From NCBI RefSeq assembly GCF_030127125.1, contig NZ_CP126156.1:2480001-2544000 (forward strand): a DNA stretch of 64,000 nucleotides, given 5' to 3'. Source of the stretch: Halobaculum litoreum (lineage in GTDB: Archaea; Halobacteriota; Halobacteria; Halobacteriales; Haloferacaceae). Shown here one piece after another: positions 1 through 9,247 of this stretch. The notes beneath the pieces were generated by a model that was given only the letters and a program-made list of their open reading frames with translations, did not search any database and was not told the origin of the DNA. Position 1 is the stretch's first letter, and each line of letters starts with the position of its first letter. The position numbers were made by a program, and so were the translations under genes.

Positions 1-278
1 ATCGAGGAGGCGCACCAGCGGTTGATCGTCGTCGCGGGCGTCCCCTCGCCCAACTCCGAGAGCAGGGCGATGACGCGCGCGACGTTGTTGTCCTGCTGGC
101 CGCGCTGTTGCGCGACCCCCCACATGAGGTCGTCCACGGCGTCGGGTGCGAGGTCGTGTTCGTCGAGGATGTGGTCGATGAGCGCCACCGAGAGGTCCTC
201 GCTGCGGACGTCCTCGAAGACGCCTCCCTGTCGACCGAACGGGGTGCGGTACGCGGCCGCGATGACGGGCGTTGCCAT
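1..278 (-). CDS. Thiolase (acetyl-CoA C-acyltransferase), N-terminal part only
   Basis: The start codon is an ATG at 278 and the gene runs off the left edge, so only about 92 residues are visible. The N-terminus MATPVIAAAYRTPFG and the segment NRWCASS carry the thiolase signature; Cys89 is the expected acyl-accepting nucleophile. Thiolases cleave or condense acyl-CoA thioesters in fatty-acid or ketone-body-type metabolism and, in haloarchaea, in acetyl-CoA/PHA routes. A TATA-like box lies about 25 bases upstream on the same strand, so transcription is probably leaderless. The family call is firm; the substrate cannot be judged because the C-terminal half, with the second Cys and the His, is outside the window. 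Confidence 0.88.
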   Translation of the reverse strand, partial: MATPVIAAAYRTPFGRQGGVFEDVRSEDLSVALIDHILDEHDLAPDAVDDLMWGVAQQRGQQDNNVARVIALLSELGEGTPATTINRWCASS

Positions 279-300
279 ACCCGACCTCGGCGGTCGATCC

Positions 301-307
301 TGATAAA
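301..307 (-). promoter_or_regulatory. TATA-like box of the thiolase gene
   Basis: On the minus strand this reads tttatca, 23-29 bases upstream of the ATG at 278. That is the usual spacing for a leaderless haloarchaeal transcript. It stands out as A/T-rich in a very G/C-rich stretch. Confidence 0.5.
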
Positions 308-403
308 TCCGGGAGAACCTCGCACCCGTTTCGCCGCGTTGGGGCGGCGTCGCCCGCGACGAGTCGGTCGCGGCGACACGCCGCGTCTCCGGGGCTTCGA
401 CGC

Positions 404-410
404 GCTTAAC
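404..410 (+). promoter_or_regulatory. Probable TATA element of the AAA+ ATPase gene
   Basis: The sequence gcttaac lies 26-32 bases before the ATG at 436, the normal archaeal TATA distance for a leaderless or short-leader mRNA. It is a weak match and is supported mainly by position and local A/T content. Confidence 0.35.
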
Positions 411-435
411 AGCCTCCGGCGGCAACGTCGCGGGG

Positions 436-1827
436 ATGAGTGACCCGGCAGGGGACGTGGTCGAGCTTCTCGTGACCGTCCACCGGTACAACGAGGACCG
501 CGACCTCGACGCCGACGACCTACCGCCGCGGTACCGCCGCGTCTTCTGGAGCGAGTCGCCGGAGGACGAGGAGGGACCGGGCGGCGTGGAGCGCCCGCTC
601 CACGTGACCGAATCGACCGCGAAGACCGCCACCGGCGTCGAACGCCCGTGGGAGGCGATCTCGGACCTCCTGTTCACCGAGCGCCGGGACTTCTCCGGCG
701 AGATCGCGCTCTCCCAGCCCGAGATGGGGGTCGACTGGCTCCTCGAGCGCGTCGACGACGACGACCTCCTCGACAACCCCGTGCTCGCGGCGCTCGCGAC
801 CGACCCGGACGTCGACCACGAGCGCGACTTCGGGGTCACCCACGCCGAGGCGCGCGAGGAGAACCGGCCCGTGCGCGCCGACCGGGTGTGGATCGACGCG
901 CTGCTGGGCGAGTACTTCGACGAGGAGGAGGACGCCGAGATGCTCGATCTCGTCACGGTGAAGGCGCCCGAGGAGATCGAGATGACGCTGCAGGACCTCG
1001 TGCTCACCACCGACCAGGAGGGCGAGATCCGCAAGCTGATGAAGGCGATCGAGCACCGCGAGTACCTCGCGCGCATCGGCCTACGCGAGATCGGGAAACT
1101 GCTGTTCGTCGGCCCGCCCGGCACGGGCAAGACGACCGCCGCCCGCGCGCTCGCCCACGAGCTCGGCCTCCCGTTCGTCGAGGTGAAGCTGTCGATGGTG
1201 ACGAGCCAGTACCTCGGCGAGACCGCCAAGAACGTCGAGAAGACGTTCGAGGTCGCCAAGCGCCTCGCGCCGTGTATCCTCTTCATCGACGAGTTCGACT
1301 CCGTCGCCAAGACGCGCAAGTCCGACGAGCACGCCGCCCTCAAGCGGGCGGTCAACACCCTCCTGAAGAGCATCGACGACATCTCGCTCGTGCGCGACGA
1401 GGTGCTGCTCATCTCGGCGACGAACCACCCCGACCAGCTCGACGCGGCGGCGTGGCGCCGCTTCGACGAGATCGTCAACTTCCCGAAGCCCGACCGGCAG
1501 ATGCGCTCGGACATCCTCCGCGTCATCACCCGGCAGATGGAGATCGCCGACTTCGACCCCGACGAGGTCGCCGAGCGCACCGAGGGCCTCACCGGGAGCG
1601 ACCTCCGGCTCGTCATGCGCGAGGCCGTGCTGGAGGCGCTCACCGAGGAGCGGATGTCCATCACGCAGACGGACATCATGGACGCGGTGCAGGACTTCGA
1701 GGAGCGGGACAACCTCAAGAACATGGACATGATCGACGGCGAGGGCGCCGAGGTCGTCGGCGACGGCGGGGGCCACGACCACGACCACGATCACTCGCAC
1801 GATCACGACCACTCGGACGACGACTGA
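436..1827 (+). CDS. AAA+ ATPase with C-terminal His/Asp-rich tail
   Basis: 463 residues. Residues 1-200 are an acidic domain I do not recognise. They are followed by one classical AAA module: Walker A GPPGTGKT at about 226-233, Walker B LFIDEFDS at about 281-288, sensor-1-like SATNHPDQLD, arginine-finger region AAAWRRFDE and a C-terminal small helical domain. The last about 20 residues are an alternating His-Asp/Ser tail with seven histidines. The AAA core resembles the Cdc48/26S-proteasome-ATPase class but only one module is present, so the role could be remodelling or unfolding of a protein partner. The poly-His tail could bind Ni, Co or Zn, or simply be a solubility tail. The gene is a single unit between a divergent thiolase and a convergent regulator. 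ATPase family firm, biological role unknown. Confidence 0.85.
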   Translation: MSDPAGDVVELLVTVHRYNEDRDLDADDLPPRYRRVFWSESPEDEEGPGGVERPLHVTESTAKTATGVERPWEAISDLLFTERRDFSGEIALSQPEMGVDWLLERVDDDDLLDNPVLAALATDPDVDHERDFGVTHAEAREENRPVRADRVWIDALLGEYFDEEEDAEMLDLVTVKAPEEIEMTLQDLVLTTDQEGEIRKLMKAIEHREYLARIGLREIGKLLFVGPPGTGKTTAARALAHELGLPFVEVKLSMVTSQYLGETAKNVEKTFEVAKRLAPCILFIDEFDSVAKTRKSDEHAALKRAVNTLLKSIDDISLVRDEVLLISATNHPDQLDAAAWRRFDEIVNFPKPDRQMRSDILRVITRQMEIADFDPDEVAERTEGLTGSDLRLVMREAVLEALTEERMSITQTDIMDAVQDFEERDNLKNMDMIDGEGAEVVGDGGGHDHDHDHSHDHDHSDDD

Positions 1828-1837
1828 GTCCGGCCGC

Positions 1838-2713
1838 TCACTCCGCTTCGACTACGGTTCGTTCGACGATGTCGAGGTTCTCGTCCAGAACGACCTGCAG
1901 TCGGTCTCCCTCGATATCGATGTGGCTACGAACTCGAAGCGGCTCGCGCTGGAAGGACTCGACCGTACAGTCGACGTCCTCGGTCCACAGTAGCGACGTC
2001 CAATCGACACCGCGCTCCGCGCAGAACGCCCAGACGACCTCCTTCGTCCGCAACACGGCGTCGACGTTGGTGACGAAGAACCACGAGCACTCCAGACACG
2101 AGGTGTGCACCGTCAGGTCTTGGTGGCGCATGCCGGAATCCGCCCAGTGATCCGAGGCGAGATCGAACGTCGACTCGGCCCTGCCACCGCAGTACGGGCA
2201 GAGACCGTGGAACATCGAGTTGTGGTCCCGGCGGAGCCGTAATTCGAGCGACTCGAGGACTGTCTCCGGTGCTCGAGGGTCGATGTGTGACGGGTCGACC
2301 GGATATCTGAACGTCCGATCCCCACACGTGTGGCACCCGAGATTCCCCCGCCCGTCGGTGTACCATGCCTCGAGATCGTCGCCGCAGGACCCACAGGGGA
2401 TGTCCACATCGAACGGCTCGACTTCCACCTCGGGGCCGCTCCGGTGCGCGATCACCGCCTGATACGCCCGGATACCGGCGAGCGTGAGCGTGTACCCCTC
2501 CGCGGTCTTCTCGACGAACTCGTCGCGCAGTTCGTCGAGGTGGTACGTCAGCCGGCTGCTGTCGTCGACGTCGGCGGCCCGCTGGATCTCGGAGAACGCC
2601 AGCGTCGCGTACCCGCCGGCGCCGCTCGCGTCGCCCAGCGCCGTGATGACGCGCAGGCGGACCTCGTTCGCCAGCAGTTCGAACGTCCGCCGGGAGGGGT
2701 GGTCGTCGCCCAT
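1838..2713 (-). CDS. Winged-helix regulator (ArsR-like) with zinc-ribbon C-terminal domain
   Basis: 291 residues from the ATG at 2713. The ORF is open further upstream, but that part is low-complexity Arg-rich translation of a repeat and is not credible. Residues 1-85 form a winged helix-turn-helix (FELLANEVRLRVITALGD, then SSRLTYHLDELRDEF), as in haloarchaeal ArsR/DUF7351-type regulators. The rest holds three paired-cysteine motifs (CGSCGD/CHTCGD, CPYCGG, CLEC), which probably bind one or more zinc ions. It faces the AAA+ gene tail to tail. The target genes cannot be inferred. DNA-binding role likely, ligand unknown. Confidence 0.8.
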   Translation of the reverse strand: MGDDHPSRRTFELLANEVRLRVITALGDASGAGGYATLAFSEIQRAADVDDSSRLTYHLDELRDEFVEKTAEGYTLTLAGIRAYQAVIAHRSGPEVEVEPFDVDIPCGSCGDDLEAWYTDGRGNLGCHTCGDRTFRYPVDPSHIDPRAPETVLESLELRLRRDHNSMFHGLCPYCGGRAESTFDLASDHWADSGMRHQDLTVHTSCLECSWFFVTNVDAVLRTKEVVWAFCAERGVDWTSLLWTEDVDCTVESFQREPLRVRSHIDIEGDRLQVVLDENLDIVERTVVEAE

Positions 2714-2771
2714 CACCCTGCGGAGGCGACTGGCGTAGAGATACCTTTCGGTCGCCACGAGTTTCGCCCGA

Positions 2772-2905
2772 CGGCTCGGCCCGGAGAACCTCGCCGCCGT
2801 TCGTCGTGGCCTCGCGTCGCTCGGCCACGCGCGCTCTGTGGGCGGCTCGGCCCGAGACCTCGCCGCCGTTCGTCGTGGCCTCGCGTCGCTCGGCCACGCG
2901 CGCTC
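2772..2905. repeat. Two imperfect direct copies of a 63-65 bp G/C-rich element
   Basis: Copies lie at 2772-2836 and 2843-2905, separated by six bases, and differ only by a two-base indel near their 5' ends. They fill the intergenic space between the divergent regulator (start 2713) and the metallo-hydrolase (start 2945). Translation gives only Arg/Ala-rich nonsense, so they are non-coding. They could have arisen by local duplication; the second copy now lies in the promoter region of the downstream gene. Confidence 0.8.
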
Positions 2906-2944
2906 CCGACACGGCTTAGTCGCCCCTCCACCTCCCCCCGGTAG

Positions 2945-3769
2945 ATGCGCGTCACGCTGCTCGGCACGGGCGACACCACCGGCACGCCCACCGTCGGCTG
3001 CGACTGCGACACCTGCGCGGCGGCGCGCGAGCGCGGCGTCGAGCGCTCCCGCTTCTCGGTCCACGTCGCGAACGAGCGCACCGGCGAGTCGCTGCTGATC
3101 GACTGTTCGCCGGACTTCCGCCACCAGTTCCTCACGAACGACGTGCCCCTCCCCGACGCCGCCGTCGTCACCCACATCCACTTCGACCACCTCGACGGCC
3201 TCGGCAACGCCTACCGCCTGTTCGACGACCTCCCGGTGTACGCGGCGGACGAGGTCGACCCCGCCACGGGGGAGTCGGTCGCCGACACGATCCGCTCGAA
3301 GTACGACTACCTCGACCGCATCACCGTCCGCGACGTGCGCCCGCTGGAGCCGACCCGGGTCTGCGGGCTGGACGTGACGCTCGTCCCCGTCGACCACCCG
3401 CCGTTGATCTGTTACGGCGTCGTCGTCGAGGACCCCGAGACGGGGGCGAAACTGTCGATCTCCGGCGACACGAGCTACGACGTGCCCGCCGCCTCGCGCG
3501 CGGCGCTCGCCGACCCGGACCTCCTCCTCGCCGACGGCATCGTCCCCGCGCGCTTCTGCGAGTACCACCCGCTCGGGGGGAAAGACGAGGGGCCCGACGG
3601 CACGCCGTACACCTTCGGCACCAAGCACATGACCCGCGAGGGGGCGCTGGCGTTCGCCGAGGAACTCCGCGCGGGGACGACCCGGCTGGTCCACACCGCC
3701 CACTACTACCCGCCCGACGAGGCGTTCGCGGAACCGCTCGCGGTCGACGGCGAGACGTACGACCTGTAG
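2945..3769 (+). CDS. PhnP-like MBL-fold metallo-hydrolase
   Basis: 274 residues with the metallo-beta-lactamase fold. The N-terminal GTGDTTGTPTVGCDCDTC resembles the PhnP/RNase Z-like group, including the Cys cluster that binds structural zinc in PhnP. HIHFDHLDG at about residue 76 is the HxHxDH di-metal motif. Later ligands are probably the Asp in SISGDTS and the His in VHTAHYYP. PhnP cleaves phosphoribosyl 1,2-cyclic phosphate; relatives act in lipoate or pyrroloquinoline chemistry, so the substrate here is open. Monocistronic, starting just after a duplicated intergenic element. Fold certain, reaction uncertain. Confidence 0.82.
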   Translation: MRVTLLGTGDTTGTPTVGCDCDTCAAARERGVERSRFSVHVANERTGESLLIDCSPDFRHQFLTNDVPLPDAAVVTHIHFDHLDGLGNAYRLFDDLPVYAADEVDPATGESVADTIRSKYDYLDRITVRDVRPLEPTRVCGLDVTLVPVDHPPLICYGVVVEDPETGAKLSISGDTSYDVPAASRAALADPDLLLADGIVPARFCEYHPLGGKDEGPDGTPYTFGTKHMTREGALAFAEELRAGTTRLVHTAHYYPPDEAFAEPLAVDGETYDL

Positions 3770-3817
3770 CGACGCCGGATCCACGGCGTTTATCTCGACG
3801 ATACGTCTGGTGAGTGT

Positions 3818-4048
3818 ATGCCCCTCCACGACGCCATCGGTCGGTTCGACGACGCGCACGTCGTCCGGATGCTCACCCTCTGGTTCGCGGTCGCGACGTT
3901 CCTCGAAGTCGCCTCCGACGGCGGCTCGGCGGTCGAGACGGCCGTCGGGGTCGTCGCGCTCTTGCTCCTGTGGGCGATCCCGATCCACCTCCTCGTGGCG
4001 CTGCTGCTGACGGTCGACGGGGCGACCGGCGAGACGACCACCGAGTGA
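3818..4048 (+). CDS. Small two-helix membrane protein
   Basis: 76 residues with an ATG start. There are two likely hydrophobic segments: VRMLTLWFAVATFLEVA near residue 18 and VGVVALLLLWAIPIHLLVALLL near residues 43-64. The second is the more convincing transmembrane helix. I recognise no family. It stands alone between the metallo-hydrolase and the CARDB protein. Function unknown. Confidence 0.6.
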   Translation: MPLHDAIGRFDDAHVVRMLTLWFAVATFLEVASDGGSAVETAVGVVALLLLWAIPIHLLVALLLTVDGATGETTTE

Positions 4049-4174
4049 CGCCGCCGGCGGTCTGGCGGTCGGCCAGATTCCGGCGTCTGTTCAGATCCCG
4101 GCGCTCGTTCCGGTCCCGGCGCGTTCCAGCGCCGCGGGAAGGTATTTGGGCGTCCGACCCCTAACCGGGCTAAC

Positions 4175-5772
4175 TTGAACGTCCGTTCGACACGAGCCGC
4201 GACCCTCGTCGCCGCCTGCCTGCTCGTCACGTCGGTCCTCGTCCCGTTCGTCGGCGTCGCCGGCGCGGTACCCGACGCCCGCGTCTCGATCACCGACGCG
4301 ACCGTCACCCCCGCGACGCCGACCGCCGGCGCGCCGATCACCGTCGCGGCGACCGTCCGCCTCTCGGCGGGCAGCGCCTCCGCGGCCGACCTCGACCGCG
4401 TCCGCGTCGTCGACGGCGACGGCGACGTGCTGGGGGAGGCGACCGGGCTCGGCACGCTCTCGCCCGGCGAGACGCTCACCGTCCCGGTCACGCTCACCGT
4501 CGACGAGCCGGGCGCGTACGACCTGTCGGTCGTCGCCGCCGTCTCCGACAGCGACGACGAGACCGCCACCGCCCGGTACCCCTCTCGCTCGCCGTCGAGC
4601 GCGGCGCCCCGCAGGTGGAGGTCGCGGCCGACGGCGCGGTCGCCGGCGCCGACTCCCCGGTCGAGGTGACCGTCTCGAACCCGACGACCGCCGCGTTGCG
4701 CGACCTCACCGTCACCGTCGTCGACCCCGGCGACGGCGAGCGCGTCCGGCGCACCGTCGCGACGCTGGCGGCCGGCGCGAGCCAACAGCTCAACTTCTCG
4801 GTCCGCCCCGACGCCGCCGGCGAGGCGGCCGTCGCCGTCCGCGTCGACTACACCACGGCGGCCGGCACCCGCGCGACCGTCACCCACGAACGGCCCGTGA
4901 CCGTCGCGGCGCTGTCGGCGGACGCCGGCGTCCGCGTGACTCGGTCGACCGGCGACGGCGGCGGCGTCGCGGCCGGCGGGGGCGGCGCGGCCGGCCTCGC
5001 GGGCATCATCGGTGGCGCGGGCGGCGGGGGCGGCGCGCTCCAGGGCGGCGACGACGAATCGTCGGGCGACGGCGCCCGCGTCGACGTGACGGTCACCAAC
5101 TTCGGCAACGCCGCCGTCGACGGCGTCGTCCTCGTCCCGCGCGGCGACGACGGCACCGTCGTCGCGGCGGTCGGCCGCGTCGCCGTCGCGGACACGCTCG
5201 CGCCCGGCGAGTCGGAGACCGTCACCGTCGACCTCTCGAACGTGGAGACGGCGGGCGACCTCTCGTTCGTCGCGACGTACGACCTCGCGGGCGAGCGGCG
5301 CGAGGCGGCCGCCGGCTACGACTTCCGGCCGAAGCGCGGCGCCGTCGAACTGACCGGCCTCAACGTCACCGTCCGCGACGACGGCCGCGTCGCCATCGGC
5401 GGCAACCTCGGCAACGTCGGCGGCGGCGAGGTGACGGGCGTCGTCGTCGGCGTCGCCGACGGCGAGTTCGCCGCGCCCGCGTACCCCCAGCGCGACTACT
5501 TCGTCGGCACCGTCGGCGCCAGCGAGTTCGCCCCGTTCCGCGTCACCGCCCGCGTCGACGCCGCGAACGCCTCCACCGTCCCCGTGCAGGTGGCGTACAC
5601 GACCGGCGACGACCGCGTGACGACCGTGATCGAGGTGCCGCTCCCCGAGGACGACGCCCCGGCCCGGCGGGTCGGCGCGTTCGGCGGCCTCGGCGCGCTC
5701 GGGGGCGTCCTCTTGGCGTTCGGGCTCGCCGTCCCCGCGGCGGTCGGGCTGCTCGCCCGCCGGTACCGATGA
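4175..5772 (+). CDS. Secreted CARDB/COG1361-type surface protein (frameshifted)
   Basis: The N-terminal part reads from a TTG at 4175; the frame then changes within the C-run 4579-4582. Restoring one C joins it to the frame that ends at 5772, giving about 532 residues. The sequence shows a signal peptide (RAATLVAACLLVTSVLVPF...), repeated beta-sandwich CARDB-like domains, a Gly-rich linker around 4960-5050, and a final transmembrane helix followed by RRYR. It would be an outside-facing, membrane-anchored protein. The stop codon overlaps the ATG of the following ABC ATPase, and the third gene is a permease, a typical haloarchaeal trio. It may act as the extracellular adaptor of this MacB-type exporter. 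Substrate unknown. Confidence 0.75.
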
Positions 5773-6605
5773 GCGACGACCCGGCCGCGAGCGAGGCCGA
5801 GCGCGTCGTCGGCGACGGCGCGAGCGACGCCGCGGGGGCGGTCGCCGGCGCGGTCGACGACGGGGCGGTCGCCCCGTCGGACCCGGACGCCCGCGTCAGC
5901 GCCGCCGAGTTGGCCGCCCGCGAGCCCGACCCGACGACGGCGCCGCTGCGGCTCGTCGACGTGACGAAGCGCTACGAGGGCGGCGGCGGCACCGTCACCG
6001 CGCTGTCGCACGTCGACTTCGCGGTGAACGCCGGCGAGGTGATCGCCGTCATCGGCCCCTCGGGCTCCGGCAAGTCGACGATGCTGAACCTGCTGGGCCT
6101 GCTCGACGACCCCACCGAGGGGCGCGTCGAACTCCACGGCACGCCGGTCGCGGGCCGCTCCGAGCGCGAGCGCACGGACGTGCGCCGCGAGACCATCGGC
6201 TTCGTGTTCCAGGACTTCCACCTGATCCCCACCCTCTCGGCCGTCGAGAACGTCCGGCTCCCGACCGCGTTCCTCCCGGGCGACTACACCGACCGCGCGG
6301 TCGACCTGCTCGAACGCGTGGGGCTCGGCGACCGCCTCGACCACACGCCCGACGAACTGTCCGGCGGCCAGAAACAGCGCGTCGCCATCGCCCGGTCGCT
6401 GATCAACGAGCCGGACGTGTTGCTCGCGGACGAGCCGACGGGCAACCTCGACCGCGACACCGGCGTCTCCGTGCTCGAGGAGATCCGCAGCATCGCCCGC
6501 GGCGGCGTCGGCGTCGTCGCCGTCACCCACGACGACCTCGTCACCGACTACGCCGACCGCACCGTCGAGCTGGTCGACGGCGTGCTGGAGGAGACGGATG
6601 GCTGA
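5769..6605 (+). CDS. MacB/LolD-type ABC transporter ATP-binding protein
   Basis: 278 residues. An acidic, probably disordered N-terminal extension of about 60 residues precedes a complete ABC ATPase: Walker [10 protein letters not shown] near 96-104, Q-loop [10 protein letters not shown], signature LSGGQKQR near 197-204, Walker B VLLADEPT, and H-loop THDD. The pattern matches MacB/LolD/FtsE-like ATPases that power tripartite exporters or lipoprotein transport. The ATG overlaps the stop of the CARDB gene by four bases, and the gene overlaps the permease start by eight, so translation is coupled. Very secure as an ABC ATPase; cargo unknown. Confidence 0.93.
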   Translation: MSDDPAASEAERVVGDGASDAAGAVAGAVDDGAVAPSDPDARVSAAELAAREPDPTTAPLRLVDVTKRYEGGGGTVTALSHVDFAVNAGEVIAVIGPSGSGKSTMLNLLGLLDDPTEGRVELHGTPVAGRSERERTDVRRETIGFVFQDFHLIPTLSAVENVRLPTAFLPGDYTDRAVDLLERVGLGDRLDHTPDELSGGQKQRVAIARSLINEPDVLLADEPTGNLDRDTGVSVLEEIRSIARGGVGVVAVTHDDLVTDYADRTVELVDGVLEETDG

Positions 6606-7772
6606 CGGCGCCGCGCGCGAGCGCGTCGCCGACCTCGCGGACGCGCTCGACCGCCGGTTCCCGGCCGTCTCGCTGGCCGCGCGCAACCTCTCGCGCCAGC
6701 GTCTCCGCGCGGGGCTGGCCGCCCTCGGCATCGTCATCGGCGTGTTCGCGGTCGTCTCGCTGGGGATGCTCGGCACGGCCCTGCAGGGCGCCGCGACCGA
6801 GGAGTTGGGCGGCCTCGGGAATCAGGTGATCGTCAGCCCCGCGCCCGAGACGGAGTCGGACGTGTTGAACGGGCGCGACCTCGCGGTGATCGAGCGGGCG
6901 GCGGCCGGCCGCGGCGAGGTGGTCCGGCTGAAGTCGACCGGCGCGACCGTCTCCGGCGCCGGCGGGCGGACGTTCGCACAGGTGTACGGGACCACGAACC
7001 CGGCCGCGCTGTTCGGCGACGCGCCGGGCGTCCCCGACTACCACCGGCAGGGGCGCTCGTCGGCGCCGACGTCGCCGGCGCGCTCGACCTCCGCGTCGGC
7101 TCGCAGGTGACCATCGAGGGCAACGCCTACCGCGTCGTCGCCGTCCTCCCCGAGCAGTCGAGCATCACGCCGCTGCGGGCGGACTCGGCGGTCGTGCTCC
7201 CGCCGGGGGAGTTCGCCACCGACGGCTTCTCGCAGGTGGTCGTGCAGGCGAACTCCGGCGGCGACGCCGAGGCGATCGCCGGCGAGGTGCGCGACGGGCT
7301 CAACACCCGCGAGCGCCGCGTGTCGGTGTTCTCGTTGACGAGCGTGCTCGACCGCATCACGGAGTTCTTCGCGCTGCTCAACGGCTTCCTGCTCGCCGTC
7401 GCGGGCGTGTCGCTCGTCGTCGCGGGCGTCTCCATCTTCAACGTGATGCTGATGACCGTCTCCGAGCGCCGCGGCGAGATCGGCGTGCTCCGGGCGGTCG
7501 GCATCCACCGCGACCAGGTGTTGCGCACCCTGCTCGTCGAGGCGACGCTGTTGGGCGTCGGCGGCGGCGCCCTCGGGGTCGTGCTCGGCACCGTCGGGGT
7601 GGTCCTCGTCGCGCTCAACACCGACCTCCCGCTCGACGCGGTGCTCGTCCCGGCGAACGGGCTCGTCGCGCTGGGGGCGTTCGCCTTCGGCGCGACGGTC
7701 GCGCTCGTCGGGGGCCTCTACCCGGCGTACCGCGCGGCGTGGGAGCCGCCCGTGGAGTCGCTGCGCGGGTGA
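6598..7772 (+). CDS. MacB/FtsX-type ABC transporter permease (frameshifted)
   Basis: The frame changes in the G-run 7050-7053; adding one G gives a continuous protein of about 391 residues. It has the MacB plan: a short cytoplasmic N-terminus, one membrane helix (ALGIVIGVFAVVSLGML), a large outside (MacB_PCD) domain, then three C-terminal helices (LLAVAGVSLVVAGVSIFNV, LLGVGGGALGVVLGTVGVVL, ALGAFAFGATVALVGGLY). FNVMLMTVSERRGEIGVLRA is the FtsX coupling segment, here split for length: FNVMLMTV then SERRGEIGVLRA. It pairs with the preceding ATPase. The break is almost certainly a base-call error, since both halves are well conserved. Confidence 0.85.
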
Positions 7773-7874
7773 CCGCGCGGCGGCCCTCGCCCCCGTCCGC
7801 CCGGCCGCGACCCGGCGCCGTCGGGGACGCTCGATACCCGAAGACACTTGCGCCCGCCGTCGTTCCTGACACGC

Positions 7875-9247
7875 ATGACGAACGAGTGGTCCCGTCGGCG
7901 CGCGCTCGCGGTCGCCGGCGCGGCGCTGGTCGCCGGCTGTAGCGGCGCGCCCTCCTCCGACGCGCCGGGCGGCGACGGCGCGCCCGCCGGCGGCGACGCG
8001 GACACGCCGACGCCCGAACCGACGCCGGTCCCCGAACCCGACACCGCGTTCACCCCCAGCGAGTGGACGGCGCCGACGGACGCCCCCGCCCGCGACGTGG
8101 AGCGGACGGTGCTCGTCGAGAACCTCGAGGTGCCGTGGGACGTCTCCGTCGCCGCCAACGGCGACCTGTTCGTGACCGAGCGGGTCGGTCGCGTCAGCCG
8201 GTTCGCGGACGGCGACCTCGACACCGTGTTCGCCCCCGCCGACGCCATCGACGCCGAAGCCGTCCCGCAGGACCAGACCGAACAGCAGTGGTGGGTGCAG
8301 GGCGGCGAGGGCGGCACCCTCGGCGTCGCCGTCCACCCCGACTACCCCGACGTGGAGGTGCTGTACGTCTACTACACCGCGCAGGTGGACGACGGCGGGA
8401 AGCGCAACCGCGTCTCCCGGTTCGACCTGTCGGCCGACGACCCCGCGGCGACCGAACGGGTCGTCGTCGGCGACGTCGCCGCCAACCAGTTCCACAACGG
8501 CGGTCGGATCGCGTTCGGCCCCCGCGGCTACCTGTGGGTGACGCTCGGCGACGCCGGCGAGGACGCGCTGGCGGCCGACCCCGGCGCGCTCCCGGGTCGG
8601 TGCTGCGCGTCACCGCGAACGGCGAGCCCGCGCCCGACAACCCCGACATCGACGGCGGCGACCCGCGCGTGTTCACGTACGGCCACCGCAACCCGCAGGG
8701 GCTCGTGTGGCTCCCCGACGGCACGCCGCTCGTCAACGAACACGGGCCGGCCGGCCACGACGAGGTGAATCGCCTCGTCCCCGGCGGCTTCTACGGGTGG
8801 CCCGACACCCGCAAGCCCGACGAGTACGCCGCGCTGTCCGCCGACAGCGACGTGCGCCGCCCGCTCGCGAACACGCAGAGCACGACGTGGGCGCCGACCG
8901 GCTCGCTGTTCTACACCGGCGACGCCGTCCCCTCGTGGCGCAACCGGATGGTGATCGGCGGCCTCCGGAGCCAGCAACTGGTGGTGCTCACGCTGTCGCC
9001 GCCCGACGCGGGGCTGCCCCCGCTGAGCGAGCGCGGCCGCCGCTTCGACGCCGACTGGCTCGACGACGCGTACACCGCCACCGCCCACCCGCTGTTGACC
9101 GACGAGTTGGGCCGCATCCGCCACGTCGAGCAGGGGCGCGACGGCGAACTGTACGTGATCACCTCCAACCGGGACGGCCGCTCGGGCGAGGGCGGGTTCC
9201 CGAAGGAGAACCACGACGTGCTGGTGAAGCTGGAGGCGGCCGAATGA
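7875..9247 (+). CDS. PQQ-dependent sugar dehydrogenase-like lipoprotein (frameshifted)
   Basis: The start at ATG 7875 gives a Tat signal with lipobox (SRRRALAVAGAALVAGC), so the protein is exported folded and lipid-anchored. The mature part is a glucose/sorbosone dehydrogenase beta-propeller: LEVPWDVSVAANGDLFVTER, FHNGGRIAFGPRGYLWVTLGD (shown in parts: FHNGGRIAFG, GYLWVTLGD), YGHRNPQGLVW, and NEHGPAGHDE. The frame changes at the G-run 8594-8596; one extra G restores LPGSVLRVTANG and about 457 residues. Such proteins oxidise sugars with PQQ and pass electrons to the membrane, although PQQ dependence is inferred from the family. Its stop overlaps the start of the next secreted protein, suggesting they function together. 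Confidence 0.85.
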
